Below are positions 1 through 7,634 of a DNA stretch of 64,000 bases, piece after piece. The first letter of the stretch is position 1. Every line of letters begins with the position of its first letter. The notes beneath the pieces are model-generated. The model ran no database searches and was not told the DNA's origin. It worked only from the letters and a program-made list of their open reading frames with translations. Where the stretch lies: the NCBI GenBank assembly GCA_900548735.1, contig URMC01000001.1, positions 1 through 64,000 on the forward strand, read 5' to 3'. Origin of the DNA: an uncultured Eubacteriales bacterium (GTDB lineage: Bacteria; Bacillota; Clostridia; Oscillospirales; CAG-272). The translations under genes were made by a program, and so were the position numbers.

Positions 1-30
1 GACGCGGTGCGTAATTTTATAGAGATTAAC

Positions 31-783
31 TCACTCGTCAATGAAAACCACCAGCCCGCGATAGCCGATTTTTCTTGCCAGCACCGCCCACAGTTTGATG
101 AAATCGTACCAGTTTTCATCGTCGATAATCTGCGACACCGGGAAACCCAGTGCCGCGCGCGCCTCGCTCTTGGTGGCAAACTCGCCGCGCAACCAGCAAA
201 GGCAGGCGGACATTTTTTCGTCCTCCCCCTCCAGGTACGCGCGGTAATAGGCGGAAATCACGCGGGCAAAATCAAAGCCGCCCACCAAAAACTCCACATC
301 CCGCAGGGTGTCTGCAACCAACGCGGTCAGTTTTTCGGTATTCCCCGCTTCCAACCCCGCTTCTGCCTGCAAGCCGGAAATCCAGCGCGCAATCACCTTG
401 GGTAATGCTCCGCCGTCCGGCGAGGCTTTGGAAGCGAGGTTTTTCATCAGTTCCCGATACGTGGCGACCCCGGTGCCGGAGGTGCCGTACAGACGGCGCT
501 CCGGGGAAAGATCCGCGTCCGCGGTCAGAAAATCGCGCTCCAGCGCATATCCCCGCACCAGTTGCATCAAAAAGCTTTTGCCGCTGCCGTATCTGCCGAT
601 GAGAAAGCGCATGGCTGCGCCCCCTTCGCTGACAGTTTCCAGATCGGAGAGAAACGCCCCGATCTCTTCTTTTCTGCCGATGGCAATATACGGCGCGCCG
701 GTGCGCGGCACCACACCCGCCGAAAGAGACGCCAGAAGCGACGTTAATATCCGCCGCGGCACTTTCACTTCTTCTTGCTGCAT
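31..783 (-). CDS. P-loop ATPase, DUF2791/BrxD-like, interrupted by an in-frame TGA
   Basis: The protein has a Walker A (GRYGSGKS, about residues 63-70) and ends exactly on a Walker B (VVFIDE), where a TGA at 31-33 stops translation. Past the TGA the same frame stays open to the window edge and reads VNLYKITHRV, which fits what I remember of the family sequence after Walker B (DE-C/M-VNLYKI). The TGA therefore probably replaces one residue of a longer protein of about 430 residues, and the gene is either a nonsense pseudogene or carries a sequence error. Family knowledge: DUF2791 ATPases include BREX BrxD and also occur beside TerB_N/TerB_C proteins with a helicase, as here. Start: ATG at 783 behind a purine-rich GGAAAGGATGAG. 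It lies 80 bp downstream of the TerB gene, presumably in the same operon. Exact role unknown. Confidence 0.7.
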   Translation of the reverse strand: MQQEEVKVPRRILTSLLASLSAGVVPRTGAPYIAIGRKEEIGAFLSDLETVSEGGAAMRFLIGRYGSGKSFLMQLVRGYALERDFLTADADLSPERRLYGTSGTGVATYRELMKNLASKASPDGGALPKVIARWISGLQAEAGLEAGNTEKLTALVADTLRDVEFLVGGFDFARVISAYYRAYLEGEDEKMSACLCWLRGEFATKSEARAALGFPVSQIIDDENWYDFIKLWAVLARKIGYRGLVVFIDE

Positions 784-863
784 GATCTCTCATCCTTTCC
801 TCAGGCAATATCCAATATCCGTGCTGGGTTTTCGCGGGCGGATATTTTTGCCTGACTGCGTAG

Positions 864-2918
864 TCAATCCAGAACCTGCGCTTCCCGCAGGTCCTCCATA
901 TAATCTTCAATCACAGTATAATAGCCGTCTGCATCCTCTAAGATAATGTCGCCGAGAATGTCACAGGCGGCAGTGTTGATTCTGTCCGCCAAGGCATCCG
1001 GCATCAGCCCGTGCGCGGCGGCAAAGCGACGCTCTCCCGCGCGGTCGCCCGCGGCGGCAAGCCGCACAAACTCCGCCAGCTCCCCCAGCGCCTTTTGCAG
1101 GGGGGATTCCGGTAAAACTTCCTTGACTTTTCCGGAAGTTGCTGTGGTGCCTGCCGGAGCTTCCCTGACGTTTTCCGCCGGATTTTCAGGAGTTTTGTCC
1201 GATAAAAGCGAAGTATTTTTTTCAAAAACGCCTGATCTTTCACCAGAAAAGAACATATTTTCATTACTCAAAAATGAGTCAGGGAAGTTTTGCGTTTTTT
1301 TGGCAGAGTCAAGGAAGTTTTGCAGGGTTTCGACAGCCCGCGGCGTTCCCTTTCCTCCTGCTTCTCCTGCGGGGGTACCTTCCGGCGGCATGGCGACTCG
1401 TTTTTCCGTCGCCGTCACTTCCGGCGGGGCGGTCTGATTTTCCGTTGCGGGGGGTGCCGCTGTGGCAACGGTCCTGTTTCCCGTTACCGGGGGTTCCGGC
1501 GTGGGTTCGCCATCCCCGCCAAAGGCTTCCACTAACCGTCTTGTGGTCTCCCAGGACTCCGCTTCAATTTTCGCGGCACGCTCCGGCGAAACGGGGCGCA
1601 CAGGAATTTCATAACGTTTTTCGTAGTCCGGTTCCGCCTTTTTCTCATACCGTATCGGGGCTTTTTTTGGAATTGCCCCCTCCAGGTATGCGTCAAGAAC
1701 GCGGCGCAATTCCGTGCTGATCTGGTACACCGTGAGGCGTGATTTGACCGAAATTTTTGCCCGGATGGCGTTTTCGGCATATTTCAGCACGTCTGTCATG
1801 ATATACCGCAACTCGTGCGTATGGGAGAAAGAGGCATAGTCCACCTCAATCCGCCGTTTGAGGCGATAGGAGCATACCGCCCCTGCAAATGCATCCCGCG
1901 TAATGGTGGAGACCCCGGCGCTGTGCCCGATCCCTCCGTTTTTCTCCCGAAAAAAGGACAGTGCCGCCGCCACCGCGCCGGAAAGCACCCGATCATACAG
2001 CTCCGCCGTATCCGCACGGTAAAACTTGCTTTTTTTATAGTCATAGTTGTTACAGAACAAGAGGATTGCCAGCACCTCCTCCTCTGCCCCCTGCCAGCCG
2101 GAAACATAAAACTCCTTGAGCCGGCATCCGGCAAGTAGTTCCCCATACAATGCCCTTGGCAGTGCCGGGGGCGGCAGGCGGTGCAACAGCGAATAATCAC
2201 AGAGCCACTCCCGCACCAGCACGTCCAGCCGCGGGTGCTCCCCGCGATAGGAGAGCCAGAGACGGAGAATGTTTTGTTGCCCCTCCTCCGGCGGGATTTT
2301 GCCGGAAAGGTTGATTTGCTCATACAAATACAACAAGAGATAGGAAAACGCCGCGTGCAGGTAAATTCCTTTGCGGAAATTGGTGCGCCACCACAGGTAA
2401 TAATGCAACTGTTCCCTTGTCAGTTGCGTATATTGCGGCATATAGGAGAAAATGTCAACCTCTGCGCACTCGCTCCCCTCCCGCGGGTGTAATTTCAGCG
2501 CATGAACGCGAAACTGCTCATAATAAGTGTACGCCGTGCGCCATGGGTAAATACGCACCTCATGAAGCAGAGAGTGCTCCGGGCGGTACACCGTCTCCGG
2601 CTCCTCGTGGAGCGGTTCCTTTGCCGCATAGGGGTTGACCGGGCGCTCGCGCAACGGCACGTCCGCGTCAACAAATACGCCGCCCGTGCCGGTAAGGGTC
2701 CCTCGTGCAGGGGCAGTCTCTTCCGGCGCGGCAGGTTGCGTTGCACCGGTACCGGGGGCAAGCACGGGATTTACCGTGATATCCCCCGGCAACACCCCGG
2801 CAGGCACGGTAATTTCCACCGTTGAGGTATCCGGGGAAAAGCCTTTGGAAGCAGGCACTTTTTTGGGGGGAGGTAACAGATCATCCAAGTTCCAGAAATC
2901 CTTCGGATCATCACTCAT
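864..2918 (-). CDS. TerB_N / TerB_C domain protein
   Basis: 684 residues if started at ATG 2918 (AAAGGAG 8 bp upstream), which places the start just downstream of a perfect promoter; a longer frame to 3038 would begin upstream of that promoter. Layout: a proline/threonine-rich N-terminal 90 residues; a TerB_N-like domain (about 100-430) with YPWRTAYTYYEQFRVHA and an LWWRTNFRKGIYLHAAFSYL stretch; a disordered linker of about 150 residues rich in P/T/E; and a TerB_C-like tail of about 70 residues ending in an acidic ILEDADGYYTVIEDY segment. Family knowledge: such proteins are co-encoded with a DUF2791-type ATPase and a DEAD/DEAH helicase in Firmicutes and have been linked to stress or phage-defence systems. 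No catalytic motif is visible. Function unproven. Confidence 0.75.
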   Translation of the reverse strand: MSDDPKDFWNLDDLLPPPKKVPASKGFSPDTSTVEITVPAGVLPGDITVNPVLAPGTGATQPAAPEETAPARGTLTGTGGVFVDADVPLRERPVNPYAAKEPLHEEPETVYRPEHSLLHEVRIYPWRTAYTYYEQFRVHALKLHPREGSECAEVDIFSYMPQYTQLTREQLHYYLWWRTNFRKGIYLHAAFSYLLLYLYEQINLSGKIPPEEGQQNILRLWLSYRGEHPRLDVLVREWLCDYSLLHRLPPPALPRALYGELLAGCRLKEFYVSGWQGAEEEVLAILLFCNNYDYKKSKFYRADTAELYDRVLSGAVAAALSFFREKNGGIGHSAGVSTITRDAFAGAVCSYRLKRRIEVDYASFSHTHELRYIMTDVLKYAENAIRAKISVKSRLTVYQISTELRRVLDAYLEGAIPKKAPIRYEKKAEPDYEKRYEIPVRPVSPERAAKIEAESWETTRRLVEAFGGDGEPTPEPPVTGNRTVATAAPPATENQTAPPEVTATEKRVAMPPEGTPAGEAGGKGTPRAVETLQNFLDSAKKTQNFPDSFLSNENMFFSGERSGVFEKNTSLLSDKTPENPAENVREAPAGTTATSGKVKEVLPESPLQKALGELAEFVRLAAAGDRAGERRFAAAHGLMPDALADRINTAACDILGDIILEDADGYYTVIEDYMEDLREAQVLD

Positions 2919-2963
2919 GGTCTGCTCCTTTCCGCGCCCGGCGCCTGTATTTTGTAATATTTT

Positions 2964-2992
2964 ATTATACCATGCCCCTGCCCGTCTGTCAA
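2964..2992 (-). promoter_or_regulatory. Promoter of the TerB operon
   Basis: On the minus strand TTGACA and TATAAT are separated by exactly 17 bp, a consensus vegetative promoter. The predicted transcript starts near 2957, about 40 bp before the chosen ATG at 2918, and this supports that start. Confidence 0.85.
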
Positions 2993-3032
2993 GGCTTCCT
3001 GCGGGGGAAGGCGGAAAAATTCCCGCCTGCTC

Positions 3033-3061
3033 TTGCATTCCTGCCCCGCTTGGGTTATAAT
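3033..3061 (+). promoter_or_regulatory. Promoter of the ribF leader ORF / ribF
   Basis: TTGCAT-17 bp-TATAAT on the plus strand, divergent from the TerB promoter about 40 bp away. The predicted start near 3068 leaves only about 17 nt before the small leader ORF at 3085. Confidence 0.75.
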
Positions 3062-3084
3062 AGAAAACGCCAAGGAACGATAGT

Positions 3085-3162
3085 ATGATTACCTTTTTCG
3101 CTCCATGGCAAATTCCGCAGGAAAGGAAGCTCCGCCACCGCGAGAGCCGGCGTCAAAAATGA
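3085..3162 (+). CDS. 25-residue leader peptide ORF coupled to ribF
   Basis: An ATG at 3085 preceded by CAAGGAACG opens a 25-codon frame rich in Arg, Lys and His (it ends RKLRHRESRRQK). Its TGA overlaps the ATG of ribF as ATGA (3159-3162). The ribF ATG at 3159 has no ribosome site of its own within 12 bp, so translational coupling is plausible. No homology is recognised. It may be only a translated leader with no functional peptide. Confidence 0.4.
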   Translation: MITFFAPWQIPQERKLRHRESRRQK

Positions 3163-4106
3163 GGATCGTGGACCTGAAAACTCCCACAAAGGATTATGAA
3201 TACCCCGGCGATTGCGGTCTTTGCCTCGGTTTTTTTGACGGCGTTCACTTGGGGCATCAGGCGCTGATCCGGAAACTGCAGGAGGAAAACAAAAAAAGAG
3301 AGCACGCCCTGCCTTTAGGTGCCCTCTGTTTTACCAGTTCACCAAAGGATTACTTTTCCCCCACTCCTACTCCCCTGCTGACTCCTTTGCCGCAAAAACT
3401 GGAAAAACTGCGCCAGGCGGGGCTCCGCTTTGCGGTGCTTTATGACTTTCCGGAGATCCGGGATCTGGATGCGTTTGATTTTGTAAAGGATATCCTGATC
3501 AAAACGCTTCGCTGCCGCCTGCTGGTCTGCGGGTACAACTTCACTTTCGGCAAAGATGCAAAGGGCACGCCGAAGGAGCTTGCGCAATACTTTGGTTCTC
3601 AACCCAACCGCTCCTTTTTTGAGGTGCCCGCGGTCAAAAAGGACGGTCAAGCCGTCAGTGCGTCTCTGATCCGCATGATGCTGAACGTCGGGCATCCGGA
3701 AGCGGCTGCACGGTTGCTTGGCACTGCATACGCCGTGACCGGAAAGGTGCGCGACGGGCGGCACGTGGGGCGCACACTGGGTGTACCCACCGCAAATATG
3801 TATTTTGAAAACGGATATCTTGTGCCGCGGCACGGCGTTTATATCACCACAATCAAAGTGGACGGCAGAACCTACTCCGGTATCAGCAATGTAGGCATCC
3901 GCCCGACCTTTGACTGTGAAGACGGCGTAAACTGTGAGTCGTTTCTGTTTGACTTCAGCGGTACGCTGTATCAGAAAAACATTACGGTGTCCTTTCTCCG
4001 TTTCATCCGCCAGGAGAAGAAGTTTGAGACCTCCGCCGCCCTGAGAGAGCAGATTCAAATGGACATCAACAGCGCCAAGAAATATTTCGATGGGCATTGG
4101 TATTGA
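3159..4106 (+). CDS. ribF: Bifunctional riboflavin kinase / FAD synthetase
   Basis: Makes FMN from riboflavin and FAD from FMN in the cytoplasm. The N-terminal nucleotidyltransferase shows GFFDGVHLGH and VCGYNFTFGK; the C-terminal riboflavin kinase shows GRTLGVPTAN, SNVGIRPTF and FLRFIRQEKKF. From ATG 3159 the protein is 315 residues, the family length, and its first residues (MRIVDLK...) sit where RibF proteins normally begin. A longer in-frame ATG at 3105 lacks a ribosome site and would add an 18-residue low-complexity extension. The stop of a 25-codon leader ORF overlaps the start. Unlike in many Firmicutes it does not follow truB; truB lies at 60818 in this window. Confidence 0.95.
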   Translation: MRIVDLKTPTKDYEYPGDCGLCLGFFDGVHLGHQALIRKLQEENKKREHALPLGALCFTSSPKDYFSPTPTPLLTPLPQKLEKLRQAGLRFAVLYDFPEIRDLDAFDFVKDILIKTLRCRLLVCGYNFTFGKDAKGTPKELAQYFGSQPNRSFFEVPAVKKDGQAVSASLIRMMLNVGHPEAAARLLGTAYAVTGKVRDGRHVGRTLGVPTANMYFENGYLVPRHGVYITTIKVDGRTYSGISNVGIRPTFDCEDGVNCESFLFDFSGTLYQKNITVSFLRFIRQEKKFETSAALREQIQMDINSAKKYFDGHWY

Positions 4107-4259
4107 ACAAATTTCCATTTTTAAGAACTTTATTTTCCAAAATTATTCAAAATAATTCTATCTACGCTGAAAAATTTTTTATATTTTTGCCGTTTTATTC
4201 CGAAAGCACGGGCTTTTTGCCATATAAAAGAATTCCTGCGCTTTTTTATCAAAAAGCCC
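4107..4259. other. Gene-free AT-rich spacer after ribF
   Basis: AT-rich, T-run-rich DNA between ribF and the tRNA-Ser promoter. I see no coding sequence and no clear hairpin terminator here. Confidence 0.5.
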
Positions 4260-4288
4260 TTGATTTTCAAAGCAAAATGTGGTATACT
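4260..4288 (+). promoter_or_regulatory. Promoter of tRNA-Ser(CGA)
   Basis: TTGATT-17 bp-TATACT, about 38 bp before the mature tRNA. The stretch AAAATGTGGTATACT is identical to that of the fic promoter at 10901-10915, which suggests a preferred extended -10 context in this organism. Confidence 0.7.
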
Positions 4289-4325
4289 GTGTTTCGTGAT
4301 TTCGGGAAGCTGGAATCCGCAATAC

Positions 4326-4414
4326 GGAAGCGTATCGAAGTGGTCATAACGGCCCTGACTCGAAATCAGGTAGCCCGCAAGGGCTCGTGGGTTCGAATCC
4401 CACCGCTTCCGCCA
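4326..4414 (+). tRNA. tRNA-Ser (anticodon CGA)
   Basis: Acceptor GGAAGCG pairs with CGCTTCC (4404-4410), followed by G and an encoded CCA. The anticodon loop reads CTCGAAA, giving CGA (codon UCG). The long variable arm (AGCCCGCAAGGGCT) and the GTTCGAATC T-loop are typical of a class II serine tRNA. 89 nt including CCA. Confidence 0.95.
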
Positions 4415-4417
4415 AAT

Positions 4418-4454
4418 AATCAGCCGGATTCCGGTTTTCCGGGTTCGGCTGATT
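4418..4454 (+). terminator. Hairpin after tRNA-Ser(CGA)
   Basis: AATCAGCC/GGCTGATT outer stem with an inner CCGG/CCGG closing a TTTT loop, directly after the tRNA. No U-run follows, so it may be a processing or partial terminator. Confidence 0.5.
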
Positions 4455-4460
4455 CATATC

Positions 4461-4590
4461 ATGTCACCGGAGGTAGAGCGTCGTAACGCTCGGGGATCGT
4501 AAGGCGCAAGCCTTGCAGGCCGCATACCGGATTAGGTGTCGAGTGCGCTCGGTTATTACTTAGTAATGACCGGGTATTTTTTATTTTTTT
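4461..4590 (+). promoter_or_regulatory. Structured leader with intrinsic terminator upstream of the GNAT gene
   Basis: The leader can fold as short hairpins GAGCG/CGCTC (4476-4490) and AAGGC/GCCTT (4501-4513) between CCGG segments. It then has a terminator stem CGGTTATTAC/GTAATGACCG (4550-4572) followed by TATTTTTTATTTTTTT (4575-4590), and the GGAGGT ribosome site comes immediately after. The heptamer CGCTCGG occurs both in the first hairpin and at the base of the terminator, so GAGCG could pair with either, as in attenuation. It matches no riboswitch class I know. Confidence 0.5.
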
Positions 4591-4600
4591 GGAGGTACAT

Positions 4601-5152
4601 ATGAACAACACAAAAGTAACCCTTGCACCACTGGAAGCGGAAGATCGTGAGCAGTTCATTCTTGATAATCAGGAGTCTTTCAAGTATGGTGCGGCGGAAG
4701 AATTCGGTCTGCGGGACGATCATTTTGAGGAGGACGGCGAAATCATTTCCCGTGCGACGATTGAGCAAAGCATTGATGCGCCTGACAGCGAAGCATACCG
4801 GATTCTGTATGAAGGCAGAAAGGTTGGCGGGGTGGTGCTGAAAATCGACAAAGAGACACATCACAATGAGCTTGAGCTTCTTTTCGTTTCGCCGAAGGAA
4901 CACAGCAAAGGCATCGGCTATGGCGCTTGGCTTGCTGTGGAAGCTCTGCACCCCGAAACCAAGGTCTGGGAGACCTGCACGCCATATTTTGAAAAGCGCA
5001 ATATCCATTTTTATATCAACAAATGCGGTTTTCACGCCGTTGAGTTTTTCTCCGCCATGCACCCGGATCCGAATCCGCCGGAGAAAGACGAACAATCATT
5101 CCCCGGCGAGGGGCCGGATGAAATGTTCCGCTTTGAAAAAGTTATGAAGTGA
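4601..5152 (+). CDS. GNAT-family N-acetyltransferase
   Basis: 183 residues with ATG at 4601 and GGAGGT 4-10 bp upstream. The GNAT fold is visible as a beta-strand LELLFVSPKEHSKGIGYGAW (the acetyl-CoA pyrophosphate-loop region, here HSKGIGYGA in place of the usual Q/R-x-x-G-x-G/A) and WETCTPYFEKRNIHFYINKCGFH near the C-terminus, a common end of the domain. The substrate cannot be told. The gene sits directly behind a terminator-bearing leader, so transcription probably depends on read-through. The protein is highly acidic. Confidence 0.8.
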   Translation: MNNTKVTLAPLEAEDREQFILDNQESFKYGAAEEFGLRDDHFEEDGEIISRATIEQSIDAPDSEAYRILYEGRKVGGVVLKIDKETHHNELELLFVSPKEHSKGIGYGAWLAVEALHPETKVWETCTPYFEKRNIHFYINKCGFHAVEFFSAMHPDPNPPEKDEQSFPGEGPDEMFRFEKVMK

Positions 5153-5177
5153 TTATATCAACATATAGAATTTTCGG

Positions 5178-5206
5178 TTGAAAAATCCGGGGATTTGTGT
5201 TATGAT
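5178..5206 (+). promoter_or_regulatory. Promoter of the small membrane-protein gene
   Basis: TTGAAA-17 bp-TATGAT, about 40 bp upstream of the ATG at 5246. Confidence 0.65.
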
Positions 5207-5245
5207 AAAAGTAACTCAAAGTTTCAGGGAAAGAGGGACGATTGG

Positions 5246-5758
5246 ATGGAAAGAAAGCATTTCAGCCGCGGCACGATGATCGGCGGGGTTGTGCGGATCA
5301 TTGTTGCACTGATTACGATGGCGATTGCCGGGTTTGTGGTGGCTTCCGGCATTCGGATGAAAACCGAGGAGACCACATTTGCGGTCATGTTTATGTGTTT
5401 TGTGGGCGGAATCATCATGATTGCATCGCTCTGCTTTATCGGCGGTGGAATCAAAATGATCATTGACGGCAAAAAATCCTTTGAGGTCGCCAGAAAAGGG
5501 CGCGCCGGAAATGGCAGAATTCTTGATCTTTCGGAAACGCAGGTGACCGAGCGCCACAACGGTTGCGTTTCCCATTACACCATCTACAACCTGAAATTTG
5601 AATATACGGACGACTCCGGCAACCTGTGCGAAAGCGAAGAGCAGGTCAGCCAAAGTATTTATGAAAAACTGCGCCGGGTGACGCTCGTTCCCATTCTTGT
5701 ATACAGAGAGCGGGCGATATTCGATAAAAAAAGATTTGATCGGGAAACTGTCGGTTAA
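5246..5758 (+). CDS. Two-TM membrane protein, DUF3592-like
   Basis: 170 residues. Two hydrophobic segments (about residues 14-35 and 47-73, the second glycine-rich) are followed by a soluble beta-rich C-terminal part containing GRILDLSETQVTERHNG and VPILVYRERAIFDKKRFD. The layout is like DUF3592 proteins (membrane anchor plus extracytoplasmic or cytoplasmic beta domain). Start at ATG 5246 because a good promoter lies just upstream. Single-gene unit ended by the bidirectional terminator at 5821. Function unknown. Confidence 0.65.
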   Translation: MERKHFSRGTMIGGVVRIIVALITMAIAGFVVASGIRMKTEETTFAVMFMCFVGGIIMIASLCFIGGGIKMIIDGKKSFEVARKGRAGNGRILDLSETQVTERHNGCVSHYTIYNLKFEYTDDSGNLCESEEQVSQSIYEKLRRVTLVPILVYRERAIFDKKRFDRETVG

Positions 5759-5820
5759 ATTTTGGAAAGCCATAGCTTTGCTTTGACGCAAATGACAACC
5801 CGACAGATAATATCCTGTAA

Positions 5821-5848
5821 AAAAGGCGCTTGATTACAAGCGCCTTTT
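5821..5848. terminator. Bidirectional terminator
   Basis: Perfect 12-bp stem AAAAGGCGCTTG/CAAGCGCCTTTT with a 4-nt loop between convergent genes; T-runs on both strands. Confidence 0.85.
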
Positions 5849-5871
5849 GTTCTCTTATGAAACACCCGCTC

Positions 5872-5899
5872 CGGGCTGTTGCCCGGAGCGGGTGTTCGG
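5872..5899 (-). terminator. Stem-loop after the ABC ATPase gene
   Basis: ACCCGCTCCGGG and CCCGGAGCGGGT form a very strong stem a few bases after the ATPase stop codon. The run of T is short, so the hairpin at 5821 probably completes termination. Confidence 0.6.
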
Positions 5900-5900
5900 T

Positions 5901-6722
5901 TTACAGCACCTTGGCAAGGAAGTTTTTGAGCCTCTCTGACTTCGGCTTGGTGAAAATCTCCTCCGGGGTGCCCTGCTCGGCAATAATGCCGTCTGCCATA
6001 AACAGCACCCGGTCGGCGACCTCACGCGCAAAGCCCATTTCGTGCGTTACGATCACCATGGTCATCCCATCGTCTGCCAGCTTTTTGATCAGATCCAGCA
6101 CCTCACCCACCATCTCGGGGTCAAGGGCGGAGGTTGGCTCGTCAAACAGCATCACTTTCGGGTTCATTGCCAGCGCGCGCACAATGGCGATTCTCTGCTT
6201 CTGCCCGCCGGAAAGCGTGGAGGGGTACTGATCCGCTTTATCCGAAAGCCCGATACGGGAAAGTAGCTCCAGCGCGCGGGTTTTGGCGTTTTCCACGATC
6301 TGCGCTTTGGTGGTTTCTACCGGCAGTTTTTTGGCTTTGGAAAGGAAAAGGTTTTTCCGTTTCGTGCGGCGCAGATTCCGCTTGCCGACATATACCGGCG
6401 CCAGCATAATGTTTTCCAGCACCGTTTTATTGTTGAACAGATTAAACTGCTGAAACACCATCCCGATATGTTCCCGATGGGTATTGATGTTCACTTTCAT
6501 ATCCGCCAGGTCAACGCCCTCAAAATAAACCGCGCCCTCGCTGGGGTCCTCCATACAGTTCAGACACCGGAGAAAGGTGGATTTTCCGCTCCCGGAGGGG
6601 CCGATAATCGCCACTTTTTCCCCGTTGCGGATCACCTCGTCGATATGATCCAGCACCAGCAAAGAGCCGTAGCGCTTGGTCAGCCCTTTGGTCTCAATCA
6701 GAGTATCAGTGTTTGCGTTCAT
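5901..6722 (-). CDS. Polar amino-acid ABC transporter, ATP-binding protein
   Basis: 273 residues. Walker [10 protein letters not shown], signature [15 protein letters not shown], Walker [15 protein letters not shown] and switch VTHEMGFA are all present, matching GlnQ/HisP-type ATPases that drive uptake of polar amino acids such as glutamine. An insertion of about 25 residues around 115-145 ([20 protein letters not shown]) after the Q-loop is longer than in GlnQ and strongly basic. Third gene of the operon; its start overlaps the permease end by 17 bp. Cytoplasmic face of the membrane. Confidence 0.93.
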   Translation of the reverse strand: MNANTDTLIETKGLTKRYGSLLVLDHIDEVIRNGEKVAIIGPSGSGKSTFLRCLNCMEDPSEGAVYFEGVDLADMKVNINTHREHIGMVFQQFNLFNNKTVLENIMLAPVYVGKRNLRRTKRKNLFLSKAKKLPVETTKAQIVENAKTRALELLSRIGLSDKADQYPSTLSGGQKQRIAIVRALAMNPKVMLFDEPTSALDPEMVGEVLDLIKKLADDGMTMVIVTHEMGFAREVADRVLFMADGIIAEQGTPEEIFTKPKSERLKNFLAKVL

Positions 6723-7509
6723 TCTTTGCCAGTTTCCTTTCCATCAGTTTCACAAGGGATGCGATCACCGCCACAATCACGATATACAGCGCCGCCATCA
6801 CCAGATACGGGATCATATACTCGTAAGAATTGGAGCCCTGCATCTGGAAGTATCTCGTAATATCCACCGCGCCGACATAGCCGACCACGGCAGTCTCTTT
6901 GATCAGGGCAATAAACTCATTGCCAAGGGTCGGGAGGATATTTTTGATTGCCTGCGGCACCACGATTTTCAGCATTGCCACCGAAAACGGCATACCGACC
7001 GCGCGCGCCGCCTCCAGCTGACCGGGGTCCACCGAGTGGATGCCGCCGCGCATGATCTCGGAGATATACGCCCCGCTGTTCAGCCCGAAAATCAGCACAC
7101 AGGAACCGACGGACGACATTTTAAGCCCGATCAGGGGCAACAGGATGTAATAGCCCACCAAAAGCTGCACCACGATCGGCGTTCCGCGGAAAAACGCCAC
7201 ATACACGCCGCACACCTTTTGCGCATAGCGCGTGACTTTTTTGTAGGGAGGAATCACCTTGACCACGGCGATCAACGTGCCGATCACAATACCGATTCCA
7301 AGACCGAACACCGCAATCAGCGCGGTGTTTTTCATCCCGTTCAACAGCATTTTATAGCCGTTGTTGGTGATGAAATAGTCCTTGAAAATGCCCCACTTTT
7401 TGGGGAAATTATTCTGCACCGAAACCTGCACCGCCAGCAGTACCAGCAGTGCCGCCACTGCCAGAATCACCAGCACATCTATCCAGTGTTTCTTCAAAAA
7501 CTTTGTCAT
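6706..7509 (-). CDS. Polar amino-acid ABC transporter, permease
   Basis: 267 residues of the HisM/GlnP family. An N-terminal hydrophobic helix (residues 11-28) is followed by an extra helix region of about 30 residues, then the permease core with [13 protein letters not shown], the EAA-type loop [22 protein letters not shown] and a further C-terminal membrane helix. Middle gene of the operon; translation starts at ATG 7509 with GGAAA upstream. Confidence 0.92.
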   Translation of the reverse strand: MTKFLKKHWIDVLVILAVAALLVLLAVQVSVQNNFPKKWGIFKDYFITNNGYKMLLNGMKNTALIAVFGLGIGIVIGTLIAVVKVIPPYKKVTRYAQKVCGVYVAFFRGTPIVVQLLVGYYILLPLIGLKMSSVGSCVLIFGLNSGAYISEIMRGGIHSVDPGQLEAARAVGMPFSVAMLKIVVPQAIKNILPTLGNEFIALIKETAVVGYVGAVDITRYFQMQGSNSYEYMIPYLVMAALYIVIVAVIASLVKLMERKLAKNERKH

Positions 7510-7593
7510 TCTCGATTTTTCCTTTCGGGTTTTTCAAAAAAGGGGCATAACGGGGTGAAAAACGCATGATTTTCGGAGGTATTTAACGCAAGC

Positions 7594-7619
7594 AAAGCGG
7601 GGAGTTCACTCCCCGCTTT
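7594..7619 (-). promoter_or_regulatory. Intercistronic hairpin between binding protein and permease
   Basis: AAAGCGGGGAGT/ACTCCCCGCTTT closes a 2-nt centre, 15 bp after the binding-protein stop. No U-run follows on the minus strand, so it more likely protects the upstream message and keeps the binding protein in excess than terminates fully. Confidence 0.6.
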
Positions 7620-7634
7620 TGCAAGTGGCACCAA

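Noticed and set aside
31..33. Selenocysteine insertion at the TGA in the DUF2791-type ATPase
   Set aside because: A Walker B-adjacent Sec is not known, only 30 nt are visible downstream and no hairpin is evident there; a nonsense change or read error is simpler.
31..2918. Full BREX system
   Set aside because: No PglX, PglZ or BrxL gene is visible; the ATPase is only BrxD-like and its partner is a TerB-type protein.
4461..4590. Known riboswitch (TPP, FMN, SAM, glycine, guanidine, ZTP and c-di-GMP considered)
   Set aside because: None of their conserved core words could be found by eye; kept only as an unclassified leader.
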